Of a stretch of DNA of 64,000 bases, positions 25,880-37,869 are shown in pieces (position 1 is the first letter of the stretch; each line of letters begins with the position of its first letter). Source of the stretch: Antilocapra americana (Eukaryota > Chordata > Mammalia > Artiodactyla > Antilocapridae). Under the pieces are notes generated by a model. It was not told the DNA's origin. It saw only the letters and a program-made list of their open reading frames with translations, and made no database searches. The translations under genes were made by a program, and so were the position numbers. The stretch lies in the NCBI GenBank assembly GCA_007570785.1, contig ML661383.1, positions 62,001 through 126,000 on the forward strand, read 5' to 3'.

Positions 25880-28800
25880 ATAGGAAACACGGATGGGATA
25901 TATAATCTCGAATCCAAAAAAATAAAATGGAAGAAATGGCAACAGGATCATATTTATCAATAATTACCTTAAATGTAAACGGGCTGAATGCCCCAACCAA
26001 AAGACAAAGACTGGCCGATTGGATACAGAATCAAGACCCCTATATATGTTGCCTACAAGAGACCCACCTCAAATCTAAGGACATATATAGACTGAAAGTT
26101 AAAGGCTGGAAAAAGATATTCCATGCAAATAAAGACCAAAAGAAAGCAGGAGTGGCAATACTCATATCAGATAAGGTAGACTTTAAAATAAAGGCAGTGA
26201 AAAAAGATAAAGATGGACATTACATAATGATCAAAGGATCAATCCAAGAAGAAGAAATAACAATTATAAATATTTATGCACCCAACATAGGAGCACCATA
26301 ATATGTAAGGCAAATGCTAACAAGTATGAAAGGGGAAATTAACAACAACACAATAATAGTGGGAGACTTTAATACACCACTCACACCAATGGATAAATCA
26401 ACTAAACAGAAAAGTAACAAGGAAATTCAAACTTTAAATGATACAATAGACCAACTAGACCTAATTGATATCTATAGGTCACTCCACCCCAAAACAAGGA
26501 ATTTCACTTTTTTCTCAAGCGCACACGGGACCTTCTCCAGGATAGATCACATCCTGGGCCATAAATCTAGCCTTGGTAAATTCAAAAACATTGAAATCAT
26601 CCCAAGCATCTTTTCTGATCACAATGCAGTGAGATTAGATATCAATTACAGGAGAAAACCATTCAAAACCTCCAACATATGGAGGCTCAACAACACACTG
26701 CTGAATAACCAACAAATCACAGAAGAAATCAAAAATGAAATTCAGTTATGCATGGAAACGAATGAAAATGAAAACACAACAGCCCAAAACCTATGGGACA
26801 CTGTGAAAGCAGTGCTAAGGGGAAGGTTCATAGCAATTCAAGCTCACCTTAGGAAACAAGAAAAAAATCAAATAAATAACCTTACTTTACACCTAAAGCA
26901 ACTAGAAATGGAAGAAATGCAGAAGCCCAGGTCTAGTAGAAGGAAAGAAATCTTAAAGATCAGGGCATAAATAAATGCAAAGCAAACAAAAGAGACCATA
27001 GCAAAAATCAACCAATCCAAAAGCTGGTTCTTTGAGAAGATAAATAAAATTGACAAACCATTAGTCAGACTCATCAAGAAACAAAGGGAGAAGAACCAAA
27101 TCAACAGAATTAGAAAAGAAAATGGAGAGATCACAACAGAAAACACAGAAATACAAAGGATCATAAGAGACTATTATCAGCAGCTATATGCAAATAAATT
27201 GGACAACCTGGATGAAATGGACAGATTCCTAGAAAAGTATAACTTTCCAAGACTAAACCAGGAAGAGATAGATAATATTAATAGACCCATCACTAGCACA
27301 GAAATTGAAACCGTAATCAGAAATCTTCCAAAAAACAAAAGCCCAGGACCAGATGGCTTCACAGCCGAATTCTACCAAAAATTTAGAGAAGAGCTAACAC
27401 CTATTCTACTCAAACTCTTCCAGAAAATTGCAGACGAAGGTAAACTTCCAAACTCATTCTATGAGGCCTCCATCACCCTAATTCCAAAACCTGACAAAGA
27501 TGCCACAAAAAAAGAAAACTACAGGCCAATATCACTGATGAACTTAGATGCAAAAATCCTTAACAAAATTCTAGCAAATAGAATCCAACAACACATTAAA
27601 AAAATCATACATCATGATCAAGTAGGCTTTATCCCAGGGATGCAAGGATTCTTCAATATTCGCAAATCAATCAATGTAATACACCACATTAACAAATTGA
27701 AAAATAAAAATCACATGATTATCTCAATAGATGCAGAGAAAGCCTTTGACAAAATTCAACATCCATTTATGATAAAAACCCTCCAAAAAGCAGGAATAGA
27801 AGGAACATTCCTCAACATAATAAAAGCTATATATGACAAACCCACAGCAAACATTATCCTCAGTGGTGAAAAACTGAAATCATTCCCCCTGAAGTCAGGA
27901 ACAAGACAAGGGTGCCCACTCTCACCACTACTTTTCAACATAGTTTTGGAAGTCTTGGCCACAGCAATCAGAGCAGATAAAGAAATCAAAGGAATCCGGA
28001 TTGGAAAAGAAGAAGTAAAACTCTCTCTGTTTGCTGATGACATGATCCTCTATATTGAAAACCCTAAAGACTCTACGAGAAAATTACTAGAGCTAATCAG
28101 TGAATATAGCAAAGTTTCAGGATACAAAATCAACACACAGAAATCCCTGGCATTTCTATACACTAACAATGAAAAAACAGAAAAAGAAATTATGGAAACA
28201 ATTCCATTCACCATCGAATCAAAAAGAATAAAATACTTAGGAGTATTTCTACCTAAAGAAACAAAAGACTTGTATATGGAAAACTATAAAATACTGATGA
28301 AAGAAATCAAAGAGGACACAAACAGATGGAGAAATGTGCCGTGTTCGTGGATTGGAAGAATCAATATAGTGAAAATGAGTATACTACCCAAAGCAATCTA
28401 TAGATTCAATGCAATTCCTATCAAGCTACCAGAGGTCTTTTTTAGAGAATTAGAACAAATAATTTCACAATTTGTATGGAAATACAAAAAACCTCGTATA
28501 GCCAAAGCAATCTTGAGAAAGAAGAATGGAACTGGAGGAATCAACCTACCTGACTTTAAGCTATACTACAAATCCACAGTCATTAAGACAGTATGGTACT
28601 GGCACAAAGACAGAAATATAGATCAATGGAACAAAATAGATAGCCCAGAGATAAATCCACGCATCTATGGACACCTTATCTTTGACAAAGGAGGCAAGAA
28701 TATACAATGGAGAAAAGACAATCTCTTTAACAAGTGGTGCTGGGAAAACTGGATAGCCACTTGTAAAAGAATGAAACTAGAACACTTTCTAACACCATAC

Positions 28801-30045
28801 ACAAAGATAAATTCAAAATGGATCAAAGATCTAAGCATAAGAGCAGAAACTATAAAACTCCTAGAGGATAACATTGGGAAAACACTCTCTGACATCAACC
28901 AAAGCAGGATCCTACATGACCCACCTCCCAGAATATTGGAAATAAAAGCACGAATAAACAAATGGGACCTAATTAAAATTAGAAGCTTCTGCACTGCAAA
29001 GGAAACTATAAGCAAGGTGAAAAGACAGCCTTCAGAATGGGAGAAAATAATAGCCAATGAAGCAACGGACAAACAATTAATCTCAAAAATATACAAGCAA
29101 CTCCTGCAGCTCCATTCTAGGAAAATAAACAACCCAATCAAAAAGTGGGCCAAAGAATTGAACAGACGTTTCTCCAAAGAAGACATAAAAATGGCTAATA
29201 AACACATGAAAAGATGCTCAACATCACTCATTATCAGAGAAATGCAAATCAAAACCACAATGAGATATCACTTTACACCACTCAGAATGGCTGCAATCCA
29301 AAAATCCACAAGTAATAAATGCTGGAGAGGATGTGGAGAAAAGGGAACTCTCTTACACTGTTGGTGGGATTGCAAACTAGTACAGCCTCTATGGAAAACA
29401 GTGTGGAGGTTCCTTAAAAAACTGCAAATAGTCCTGCCATATGACCCAGCAATCCCACTGTTGGGCATATATACCGAGGAAACCAGAATTGAAAGAGACA
29501 CGTGTACCCCAATGTTCATCGCTGCATTTTTTACAATAGCCAGGACATGGAACCAACCTAGATGCCCATCAACTGATGAATGGATAAGAAAGCTGTGGTA
29601 CATATACACAATGGAATATTACTCAGCATTAAGGAAAAATTCATTTGAATCAGTTCTACTCAGATGGACGAAACTGGAGCCCATTATCCAGAGTGAAGTA
29701 AGCCAGAAGCAAAAACAACAATACAGTATATTAACGCATATATATGGAATTTAGGAAGACGGTAACGAGAACCCAGCATGCGAGACAGCAAAAGGAACAC
29801 AGATGTATAGAATAGACTCAGGGCCTCTATGGATGAGGGAAAGGGTTCGATGATATGGGAGAATGGCATTGAAACATGTTAATTATCATATGTCTAAGCA
29901 ATAGCCGGCCCAGGATTGATGCTTGGGACTGGGGCAACGAGATTTCCCGGGGGGAGGGAGGAGGGAGGGGGGTTCTGGACGGGGAGCATATGTGAACCCA
30001 TGGTGATATCATGTCATTGTTTGGCAAAACTAAGAAAAAAAAAAA
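24992..30045 (+). mobile_element. Young ruminant L1, 5'-truncated, near full ORFs
   Basis: A 5.05 kb L1 flanked by a 16-bp perfect target duplication TAATAATACTGTACTG at 24976-24991 and 30046-30061. It starts inside the 5' part of ORF1, so the 5' UTR promoter is missing. ORF1, a 56-nt spacer, ORF2 and a 3' UTR with a G-rich stretch near 29945-29975 follow, then a poly(A) tail (about 30034-30045). The duplication is undecayed and the frames are almost continuous, so the insertion is young. It is inferred to be unable to move on its own because ORF2 has two stop codons and the promoter is lost. Confidence 0.95.
25936..29754 (+). pseudogene. L1 ORF2 (endonuclease/reverse transcriptase) with two nonsense codons
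   Basis: A single reading frame of about 1272 codons, the usual L1 ORF2 length, broken only by in-frame TAA at 26299-26301 and TAA at 26968-26970. There is no frameshift. The endonuclease domain shows LNVNGL, QETH, VGDFN and SDHN. The reverse transcriptase shows the FADD active-site motif at 28030-28041. A C-terminal Cys-rich segment ([14 protein letters not shown]) lies near 29320-29365. Translation would end within the endonuclease. The stretch from 26971 to 29754 is open. Confidence 0.92.
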
Positions 30046-30230
30046 TAATAATACTGTACTGTATACTTAAAATTGGCTAAAAAAAAAAAAAGGAAACCAA
30101 GAATTTTACCACACTCAAGAAAGAAAAAATGAACTATATTAGGTGATAGAGGTATAAATTTACTTAATTGTAAATTGTAACTATTCAATTGTTTAAGGAT
30201 CAACACAATTCTACTCTATTCATGTACAAA

Positions 30231-33200
30231 ATGCTTTGTTATTGCTAGCTCATTTTAAGAGTGGTGACTTAATTTAAGATGCAGTGGGGTTTCAAAGCCT
30301 TAGTTTACATGATCCTGGTTAGGTCCTCAAACTATGGGCCAGATATTATCTAGGGGTTTCTTGCCCTTTGAGAGCTACCTAAGAAATTATAAATTACCCA
30401 TGCCCACTCACTTTGAAATCCTGAAGTTTTCTGTTGTCAAGATTTCTGTTGATGTATGATAGGGAGAGAATGAGTTTATGTCCCATGGTCATCTCACAAA
30501 GTTTTACTGGCTTCTAACTCTTTTCCGTTTTCAATCCCTGATTTTATATCTTTTCCTGGGAAAAAAGATCCCATTCATTCTAGTAAAGACCTAGAAAACC
30601 ATTTTTATTCTCTTCAGATCTTGTCTCAGAATCTCACTTTAGCTGCCAATGGCTTTTCATATCTTATTAAAGGGGAGGATTTTTATTTATGTGATCATTC
30701 AGATGCCAGATACTAAAATAATATATTTTCACTTTCTAATAATTGTCCTATTACTCAACTTCTACAATTTAGGAATTTATTTCTTATCTTAAAGTGGCTC
30801 CATGGATGGACGTCCCTTTCAAGTACCTTATATATCATCTTGCCCAGTATCCTGAAACATGTAGAGGAAAATGTCTGTCCCAGGATCATACTGATAGTAT
30901 CAGAGACATCGTGCAACTAGAGCCTCTGAATTCTCATGCCAGTGTTCTTTCTATCACTCTATGCTGCACTAATATTCCAAACAAATACAATCATTATTTA
31001 TGCAAACTACTAAAAGAATTTTCTCATTTATTCAAATGATAAATACTCAAATTACTTAACAAGATCTTAAATTTATATTTTACTTTGACTATTGAAATTG
31101 ATGGTAACCACTCATGGATCAGATATTCTTTGTGACTTTACATTAGAAAAGCAGTTATGTATGCTTGTGATTTACTGCTCTTTCAAAGTGTAGTTCAAAA
31201 TGCCACAGTAATACAATTAGTAAATTAATCAGTGTTGTAAAGTCAACTTTTATTTATAGTATTTGAATTTTTAATTCAGATTATAGGCAAATTTAATTTT
31301 ATAAAATAAAGCACTTGGAGATGTTTACGTAGAGAGACTCCATTGAAGCAACTGAATTGCTTGTATCTACTCAATTTACGCAAATGCATTATTTACTTAC
31401 TCTTTCTAGTCAATATAAGGTTTATTGGATGATAACTACAATTTGTTGCATATTCAATGTGGCAGGTACTGTGCCCTGTTTATATACATGCTGTTTGTGT
31501 AACTTCCCTGTGAGTTAGGCATTAGGTGTTATTTATCACTACTGCCTAGGAACACAAAGGTGCATGCAGAAAGGTTAAGTAAATTGTCCACAGATACATG
31601 ACAAAATAGCAGTTATTGAACTCGGAACCAAATCTGCCTCATGTAACACCTTTCACAATTTTGGGGACGTGAAAATTGATTCTTTATTCACAGTTATCTA
31701 TAGTCTTTTATTTTCTATTTCTATATTTATTTCTATGTTCTATTTCTAGATTATTTTTCAGAGGTAGCATGTTAGTATCTAATGAAGAACTACATTTTTT
31801 CAATTACTCATCATATAATTCATTAAAGCCTATTTTGTGTCAGACAGCATGTTTGGTGCTAAAAATTTAATGTATGCTCAGATGTAAATAAGTACTTGAC
31901 TAATTAAGAAGATTTTTCCTGCTAACATTTTATGAGCTTTTGTCAAAGTACATATTTATTAAAATAGATACAATAGATTTATTAAAATAGATATTACTTA
32001 TTTTATTAAAATATTTATAAATATTTTCTATATACTTATAAGCTAGATAAACATTTATTCTATTAAATACTTATTTATTAAAATAGATAAACTACTACTA
32101 ATGCAATAATAATTTTTGAAAATATTTTTCTAAACTGCCCAAGATATTTCCCCCCTTAGAAACCTTGCCAGTGCCTTATTTAAACTTTTTCCTCCCAAAT
32201 CTCTGGAATAGAGTGCAGCCTTGCCTGACCTGTAAGTGGGCTCACTTTCCCAATATATTGAACATATTTTCTTAGCTTTGTTAACTGTCCCTAACATACT
32301 GGTTCATACTTGCACAGTATTCATCTTTAAGCAACAAAATCTAGGACAGGGATGATAGGAAGATTCACTCTAATTGGCAATATGCCGGCATTTTTCTTGG
32401 TGACAAGCAATGATTGAACTGGATGGCAATAAGAACATGGACGTACCTGACCTAGCAGCACGTAAAGCATTCACAGAGCACAAATGATTTAACTCTGTGA
32501 CCAGCCAATACTCTCAGCATAAATCTTTCATCTTCTCAAACTAAACCTATCATTTTTAAAGTTGAAAACATGTATTAAAATACAGATTTGACTTTAATAA
32601 TCTAACAAGGATGAACTAAATGATATAAACCCATTCCAAAGTGTAATATGACTTCAGTTAATTTGGTGGAAGACAGAAGATACAGAACAACAGTACCTTC
32701 TTGGACATACTTTAATTTGCACCTAAACTAGATTTCATAGTAATCCTTGGCTTGCAGAATGGTCTAGGTCCTACATGAAAATCTCCATATTGGCTTGTGC
32801 ACCGCTTCTACTTCAAATACAAGATGATGTAAGATATTATGTGAGACATGTGAGAGAGAGAGAGAGAATACAAAGTCCTTATAAAGATAATTCTAAAAGT
32901 CATGAACTTTTACTATTCTGAGTATATGTCAGTCATTTCTGAAGGTTGGGAGGGAATAGAGCTGATGAGAAATTCAAGACAGTGAACCTGACTTTCCCCA
33001 TAGCCCAAAGGAAGTAAAAAACATGGAACAGATAAACCCTAACACAGAATTTCTGCCTGGACACAGCTCATTCCTAAAGATTAAGCCCATCCAGTCTACT
33101 TTTTCTAGGAGTGCCTATTTCTTCAAAGTGCCATAGTGCAGGTCTCTAACACTCATTATCCAACTCTGTCTGCCATGTTGGCCAAGCTGTACAATGTGTT

Positions 33201-33341
33201 TTCTCATATCTCCACAGGGAAATGGGACAGAGATTCCCCAGGATTTTCCAAAGGCTGCTTACCACTGTGCACAGACCAAAACGAAACTGCCTAGGTTTTA
33301 ACCTGAGATGGATCATGCAAATTACATATGTGCTTGGACTC
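30231..33341. other. Gene-free stretch with MIR-like relics
   Basis: No coding exon recognised. A MIR-like relic lies at 31425-31640 (GAAAGGTTAAGTAAATTGTCC, ATTGAACTCGGAACC). A weaker one lies at about 30780-31000. A GA dinucleotide run is at 32852-32868. The region 31920-32110 is built of repeated TTATTAAAATAGATA-like phrases. Confidence 0.5.
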
Positions 33342-33880
33342 ACATCCAAGGAGTGGTTGCTACATGGGTACAGGAGGGCCGAGAGGAGCTACTCCATGTT
33401 CAAGGTCAGGAGGGGCAGCCGTGAGGAGATATCCCTAGTCCGAGGTAAGGAGCAACAGCTGCGCTTTGCAGGAGCAGCCGTGAAGAGATACCCCACAGGC
33501 AAGGTAAGAGAAACCCAAGTAAGACAGTAGGTGTTGTGAGAGGGCATCAGAGGGCAGACACACTGAAATCATAATCACAGAAAACTAGCCAGTCTGATCA
33601 CACGGACCACAGCCTTGTCTAACTCAATGAAACTAAGCCATGCCATGTGGGGCCCGCAAGACAGATGAGTCATGGTGGAGAGGTCTGACAGAAGGTGGTC
33701 CACTGGAGTAGGGAATGGCAAACCATTTCAGTATTCTTGCCGTGAGAACCCCATGCACAGTATGAGAAGACAAAATGATAGGATACTGAAAGAGGAACTC
33801 CCCAGGTCAATAGGTGCCCAATATGTTACTAGAGATCAGTGGATAAATAACTCCAGAAAGAATGAAGGGATAGTTGAATT
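33342..33880 (+). repeat. BovB LINE 5'-end fragment
   Basis: Plus-strand BovB 5' region: GAGGAGCTACTCCATGTTCA, AGGAGCAACAGCTGCGCTTT, AGCCGTGAAGAGATACCCCA, GAGAGGGCATCAGAGGGCAG, then the segment ending AATAACTCCAGAAAGAATGA. It then breaks off; no BovB 3' part follows, which is the reverse of normal 5' truncation. Confidence 0.85.
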
Positions 33881-34080
33881 TAGAGGCATCACTGATTTGA
33901 GACTTAAGATAACACAGTGTTACAGGAAAGAGATTCTTCCCAAATAAAACAAGACTTTGGCACATCAAGAACTCTATTAATAGCTTTGACCTGGAAGCGT
34001 AGCTCCAACAACATGGTCTTTTCACAAGGAGAATTAGTAGCAGCAGAGAAAGGACTGGTGGTCTATTACTCAAAAGATAA
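33881..34080 (+). repeat. Diverged repeat shared with 56075-56203
   Basis: This segment and 56075-56203 align in the same orientation (TTAGATTAAG-type start, GAAAGAGATTC, AACAAGACT, CTCTATT.., CATGGT.TTT). I cannot name the family. Confidence 0.5.
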
Positions 34081-34679
34081 TTTCACATGGTAGCTTAAAA
34101 GGCCTCTAGGAAGCCATAAAGTAAAGGAGGAACAGTTCAGAAGAATACAACCATATTTGAGATATGGCATCACATCTTCCAGATAGAGAATCTATAAGAA
34201 TTTGAGGGCAAGCTGTCAGTGTCACAGTAAATAAATGTAGTCAGAGTTTCAAACATACCGTAAAACACGGGTGTCTTGGGCCTCATCTCCACTGGGCCCA
34301 GGGAGTTAACTGAGGAAACAAAGATAAAGGTTAAAGAACCCAGTATAGTCACCAAATATGCAATTTCAGGAAAAATAGCAAATGAGTTGATTATGAGTTC
34401 ATAATACGGTGATAAATTAAAATATCATGGAAATTGATGACCCTTGAAATGAGGGGTCATGTGTGTGCCAGCAAAGTGATATGGTGAGTCCAGAAAAGAG
34501 AATTTTGGAGAGACTGCAAGAGCAAAAAGAAGCATAGGGGTTAGTATGCATGCGTGGATTTTGAGTGACAAAAACAATCAAGGAAAATTTGTTACCTTGA
34601 TGACTGGGAAGTAAGGGATACAGATAGCTTTGGACTGTAATTAAAAGCTCAAAAAACCTCAAGATATTTTCTGTCTCTG
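34081..34679. other. Gene-free stretch, nothing recognised
   Basis: May belong to the same ancient repeat that starts at 33881, but I see no clear family phrase. Confidence 0.4.
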
Positions 34680-34990
34680 TCTCTTGGCTCTGCATTCCAA
34701 TGTCTTGGCTTAATTCTCAGACAGGTTTACTCTACCCAGTAGCAAAGCTTTTGAACACAGTGTGTTCAAAGCTTACTTTCCACCTGTCTGGCAAACTCCG
34801 AGAAAAAAGTAAGCATCTCTTTCCTAACAGGTTAAGCCAAAGACTCAAGACTGAACCCTCAGTTGGTCTGATTTGGTTATAAACCCAGCCCTAAACCAAA
34901 CATTATGACAAGGGAATGGAATGTCCTGATTGTTTCAGCCCAGATCACATGCTACCCCTGCAGGTGAAAAATAAGGCTAATTGTGCCTTA
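34680..34990 (+). repeat. Ancient mammalian repeat, family not named
   Basis: Phrases TTGGCTTAATTCTCAGACAG, GACAAGGGAATGGAATGTCC and CCCAGATCACATGCTACCCC belong to a widespread old mammalian repeat that I recognise but cannot name. A long hairpin sits inside it at 34745-34774. Confidence 0.5.
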
Positions 34991-35390
34991 CAGGATGGAT
35001 GAAATACGGTCTCTGTGCGGTTCATTAACAGGAAAGCTATGTACTGTTATCAGTAAAGGAGGAGATGCTTTACAGGGAGAAACAATAAATATTCATCACA
35101 CATACATGTTGAAATCTCCTAATTCATGTGGATAATACTTTAGCAGATATTTGCACTAAAAATTATTTGCTAATTGTAGTAATTAATTACAAAGCAAACT
35201 ATATAATCTTAGAATTATGGTAGTGGAAAGTGTGCATGTATATGTATGCTGTCCTATACATTGTTAATTTCGTATACCATACTTGTCCTGAAATATCCAG
35301 GATAAAATCTGAGTTTGGTGTTTGCTTGTACTTACCTTTAATATTTTTTATTTGGGTTAAAATTTTGAATTCTGTAGTTTTTCACTGTTA
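34991..35390. other. Gene-free stretch, nothing recognised
   Basis: AT-rich and unassigned; immediately precedes the tandem duplication. Confidence 0.5.
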
Positions 35391-35646
35391 AAGAAATATA
35401 TACCTGTGTCTTTTGTCATATAACTTTGTGATTCCTCCTAAAGAAGTGCATAGAGTATAGTTTCTCACTCAGTTGGTAATACTTGTTACTCAAAGCCACT
35501 AACAGAACTCTTAGGCTTAAGAAATATATACCTGTGTCTTTTGTCATATAACTTTGTGATTCCTCCTAAAGAAGTACATAGAGTATAGTTTCTCACTCAG
35601 TTGGTAATACTTGTTACTCAAAGCCACTAACAGAACTCTTAGGCTT
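35391..35646. repeat. 128-bp tandem duplication
   Basis: Two adjacent copies (35391-35518 and 35519-35646), each starting AAGAAATATATACCTGTGTC and ending CAGAACTCTTAGGCTT. By eye they differ at one base (AAGTGCATAG versus AAGTACATAG). Not a known mobile element. Confidence 0.95.
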
Positions 35647-36575
35647 ATACACATGTCTTCCTTTAACCAATGGAACATTTTCAGACTGAAGCAAGCAAAG
35701 GCTTTACATGTTCTTTCATGATTAGACTTGATCTCTGTATTTCTGCCTTGCACCATGAAAATAACATACCTTGAGTAGCCACTGATTGAAGAAAATGGAT
35801 CAGGCATCACTTCAATTCACAGCCTGAAGTCAAGCCCAGGTAAACTGTAGCATAAATCAGTGCTGTCAAGTAACCTGCATGAAAAATAAGCATTTGCTGT
35901 TTTAAATTCCTGAGATTTTGAGGTCCTTGATTATGCAGCATTTTTGCAGCTAAAAGAGTAAATATGCAATGTTTATACTACTTGTGAGTTACATTTCACT
36001 AATTTTCAGCATAATATACCATAAAATCATGATGTTAAAACTAGTAAGAAATTTTGACATATTACAGATTATTTCATAACATCTCAAAAACATTTCCCAA
36101 ATAAGGCATTGAAATTAAACATAAAAATATAGCATTTTAAGATTTCTTCCTGTACTTAAGTTTAAAAGCAACATATTATTCTCCTATGGATCTTTTCAAG
36201 ATATCCTGGACAAGGAGGGAGAATGTGAGGACAAGCAATCCAGTCCCCCAAAATCCCACTGTAACTCCAAGAGAGAAGCCTCATTACGATATTTTTACAG
36301 ATTGATATTCCAAGAGGGGCAAGGAAGGAGATTCTTCTGATAAGTTATAAAAACAAATTTGCAACTTTTGACCACATAGTCATCTTCCCAAGAAAATTAC
36401 AAATTCCCCCTTTACTCCTAACAGTAATTTATGTATACACAAATTAAACCCACATATAAATAGCTAAAAAATAAATATCATGCTAAATTACACATTATAA
36501 AGGAAATATCCTTTTTCTCTTCAGCCCAAGTAATCCCATTATAAAAAGTGTCTTTCCTATCACCCTTTAACCATG
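35647..36575. other. Gene-free stretch, nothing recognised
   Basis: Unassigned AT-rich sequence. Confidence 0.5.
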
Positions 36576-36610
36576 CCATTACCAGAATATGTTCCATGTT
36601 AGATAGATAG

Positions 36611-36798
36611 TTAAGAGTCGCTCAGTTGTGTCCATCTCTTTGCAACTCCATGGACTATACAGTCCATGGAATTCTCTAGGCCAGAATACTGGAATGAGTA
36701 GCCTTTCTCTTCTCCAGGGGATCTTCCCAACCCAGGGATCAAACTCAGGTCTCCTGCATTACAGGCAGATTCTTTATCAGCTGAGCCACAACAGAAGT
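36611..36798 (-). repeat. Bov-tA SINE with long target duplication
   Basis: Antisense Bov-tA (GAGTCGCTCAGTTGTGTCCA ... AGCTGAGCCACAACAGAAGT). Flanks 36576-36610 and 36799-36833 form a 35-bp direct repeat with two mismatches that ends in AGATAGATAG. Confidence 0.92.
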
Positions 36799-36840
36799 CC
36801 ATTACCAGAATATGTCCCATGTCAGATAGATAGATAGAAT

Positions 36841-37629
36841 ATGTCCCATGTTAAATGTTGTCAACTGAAATGATCCAAGCTTCATGTAAAGGGTACTCTT
36901 GAAAGAGGAAATGAGATATTCTATCATTTTGCACTTATAAGAGTTTATACCTGTGGAATATTACTGCTAAAGAGAAAATAAAGATACTCCCATGCAACTT
37001 TTCAGCAGATGTGTAAGCAGAAATTACTAATACAGATTTTGTCACTCAGAGAATTCTTTAGTCTTAAGTGGAAAATTATAGAATAGGCAGTGACTGATAC
37101 TCTGTGGTTGGAAGACTGCTCAGTCTACTTACATGTCTTCCCCAGTATGATATTACTACCAATGCAGTCACACCTCTGAGTTAAGACATTATTCCTGGGA
37201 AATTTTTTAAATAACTATTAAAATAATTCAGTTAATATAAATGCCATTAAGCCATTCACATCTATAAAAGTTTTGAGGCAATAAAAGGGATAAATTTGAT
37301 CCTCTTTGAAGACTCATTTCATCTTGTCTTTTGGTAGGTTCCTAAGATTGACTTCACAGGTCTGAGTGAGTTCAGTGGGAGAACAGGTAATACCAGAGGC
37401 TGAATTCATAAGCCATCTTGTCTAAGAAAGCCACTTAGTTGTTTCCTCCTCATATTTGTGTCATTGTGGGAATGGCAGTCTCTGTCTACTGAAGCACTTT
37501 CAGTGGGCACCCAGTCCACATGTGCTAGCTAAAGCACCACTCTCTGTGGAATAATGAAAACTCGAGACATTATGTCTGTCTGCAACATTTCCCAGTAAAG
37601 CCTCTTTTACATTTACTACAATGAAGTTG
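36841..37629. other. Gene-free stretch, nothing recognised
   Basis: Unassigned sequence without coding signal. Confidence 0.5.
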
Positions 37630-37630
37630 T

Positions 37631-37858
37631 GGGTTTCCTAGGTGGCACTAGTGGTAAAGAAACTTGCTGCCAGTGCAGGAGACATGAGACATGGGTTCGA
37701 TCCCTGGGTTGGGAAGATTCTCTGGAGGAGGGTATGGCAACCCACTGCAGTATTCTTGCCTAGAGAATCCCATGGACAGATATGAGCCTGGCAGACTATA
37801 GTCCACAGGGTTCTAAAGAATCAGACATGACTGACATTCCTTAGCACACACGCAGGCA
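37631..37858 (+). repeat. Bov-tA SINE
   Basis: Full-length Bov-tA with GGGTTCGATCCCTGGGTTGG; flanked by AATGAAGTTGT (37620-37630) and AATGAAATTGT (37859-37869), an 11-bp target duplication with one mismatch. Confidence 0.92.
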
Positions 37859-37869
37859 AATGAAATTGT

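Larger units (their letters stand above)
24000..30230 (+). repeat. Old L1 3' end, split by later insertions
   Basis: Plus-strand L1 ORF2 C-terminus and 3' UTR of an old mammalian L1 (GAGATATCACATCAGACC, GTGTGGAGAAAAGGAAACC, CATGGTGGCTATGGTTAATA). It is interrupted by a Bov-tA at 24301-24510 and by a young L1 at 24992-30045. It resumes at 30046 (TATACTTAAAATTGGCTAAA) and fades near 30230. Confidence 0.8.

Noticed and set aside
27199..29754. Long 851-codon open frame as a host gene
   Set aside because: It is the C-terminal two-thirds of L1 ORF2 (FADD RT motif), in frame with upstream endonuclease sequence and flanked by L1 3' UTR and a target duplication.
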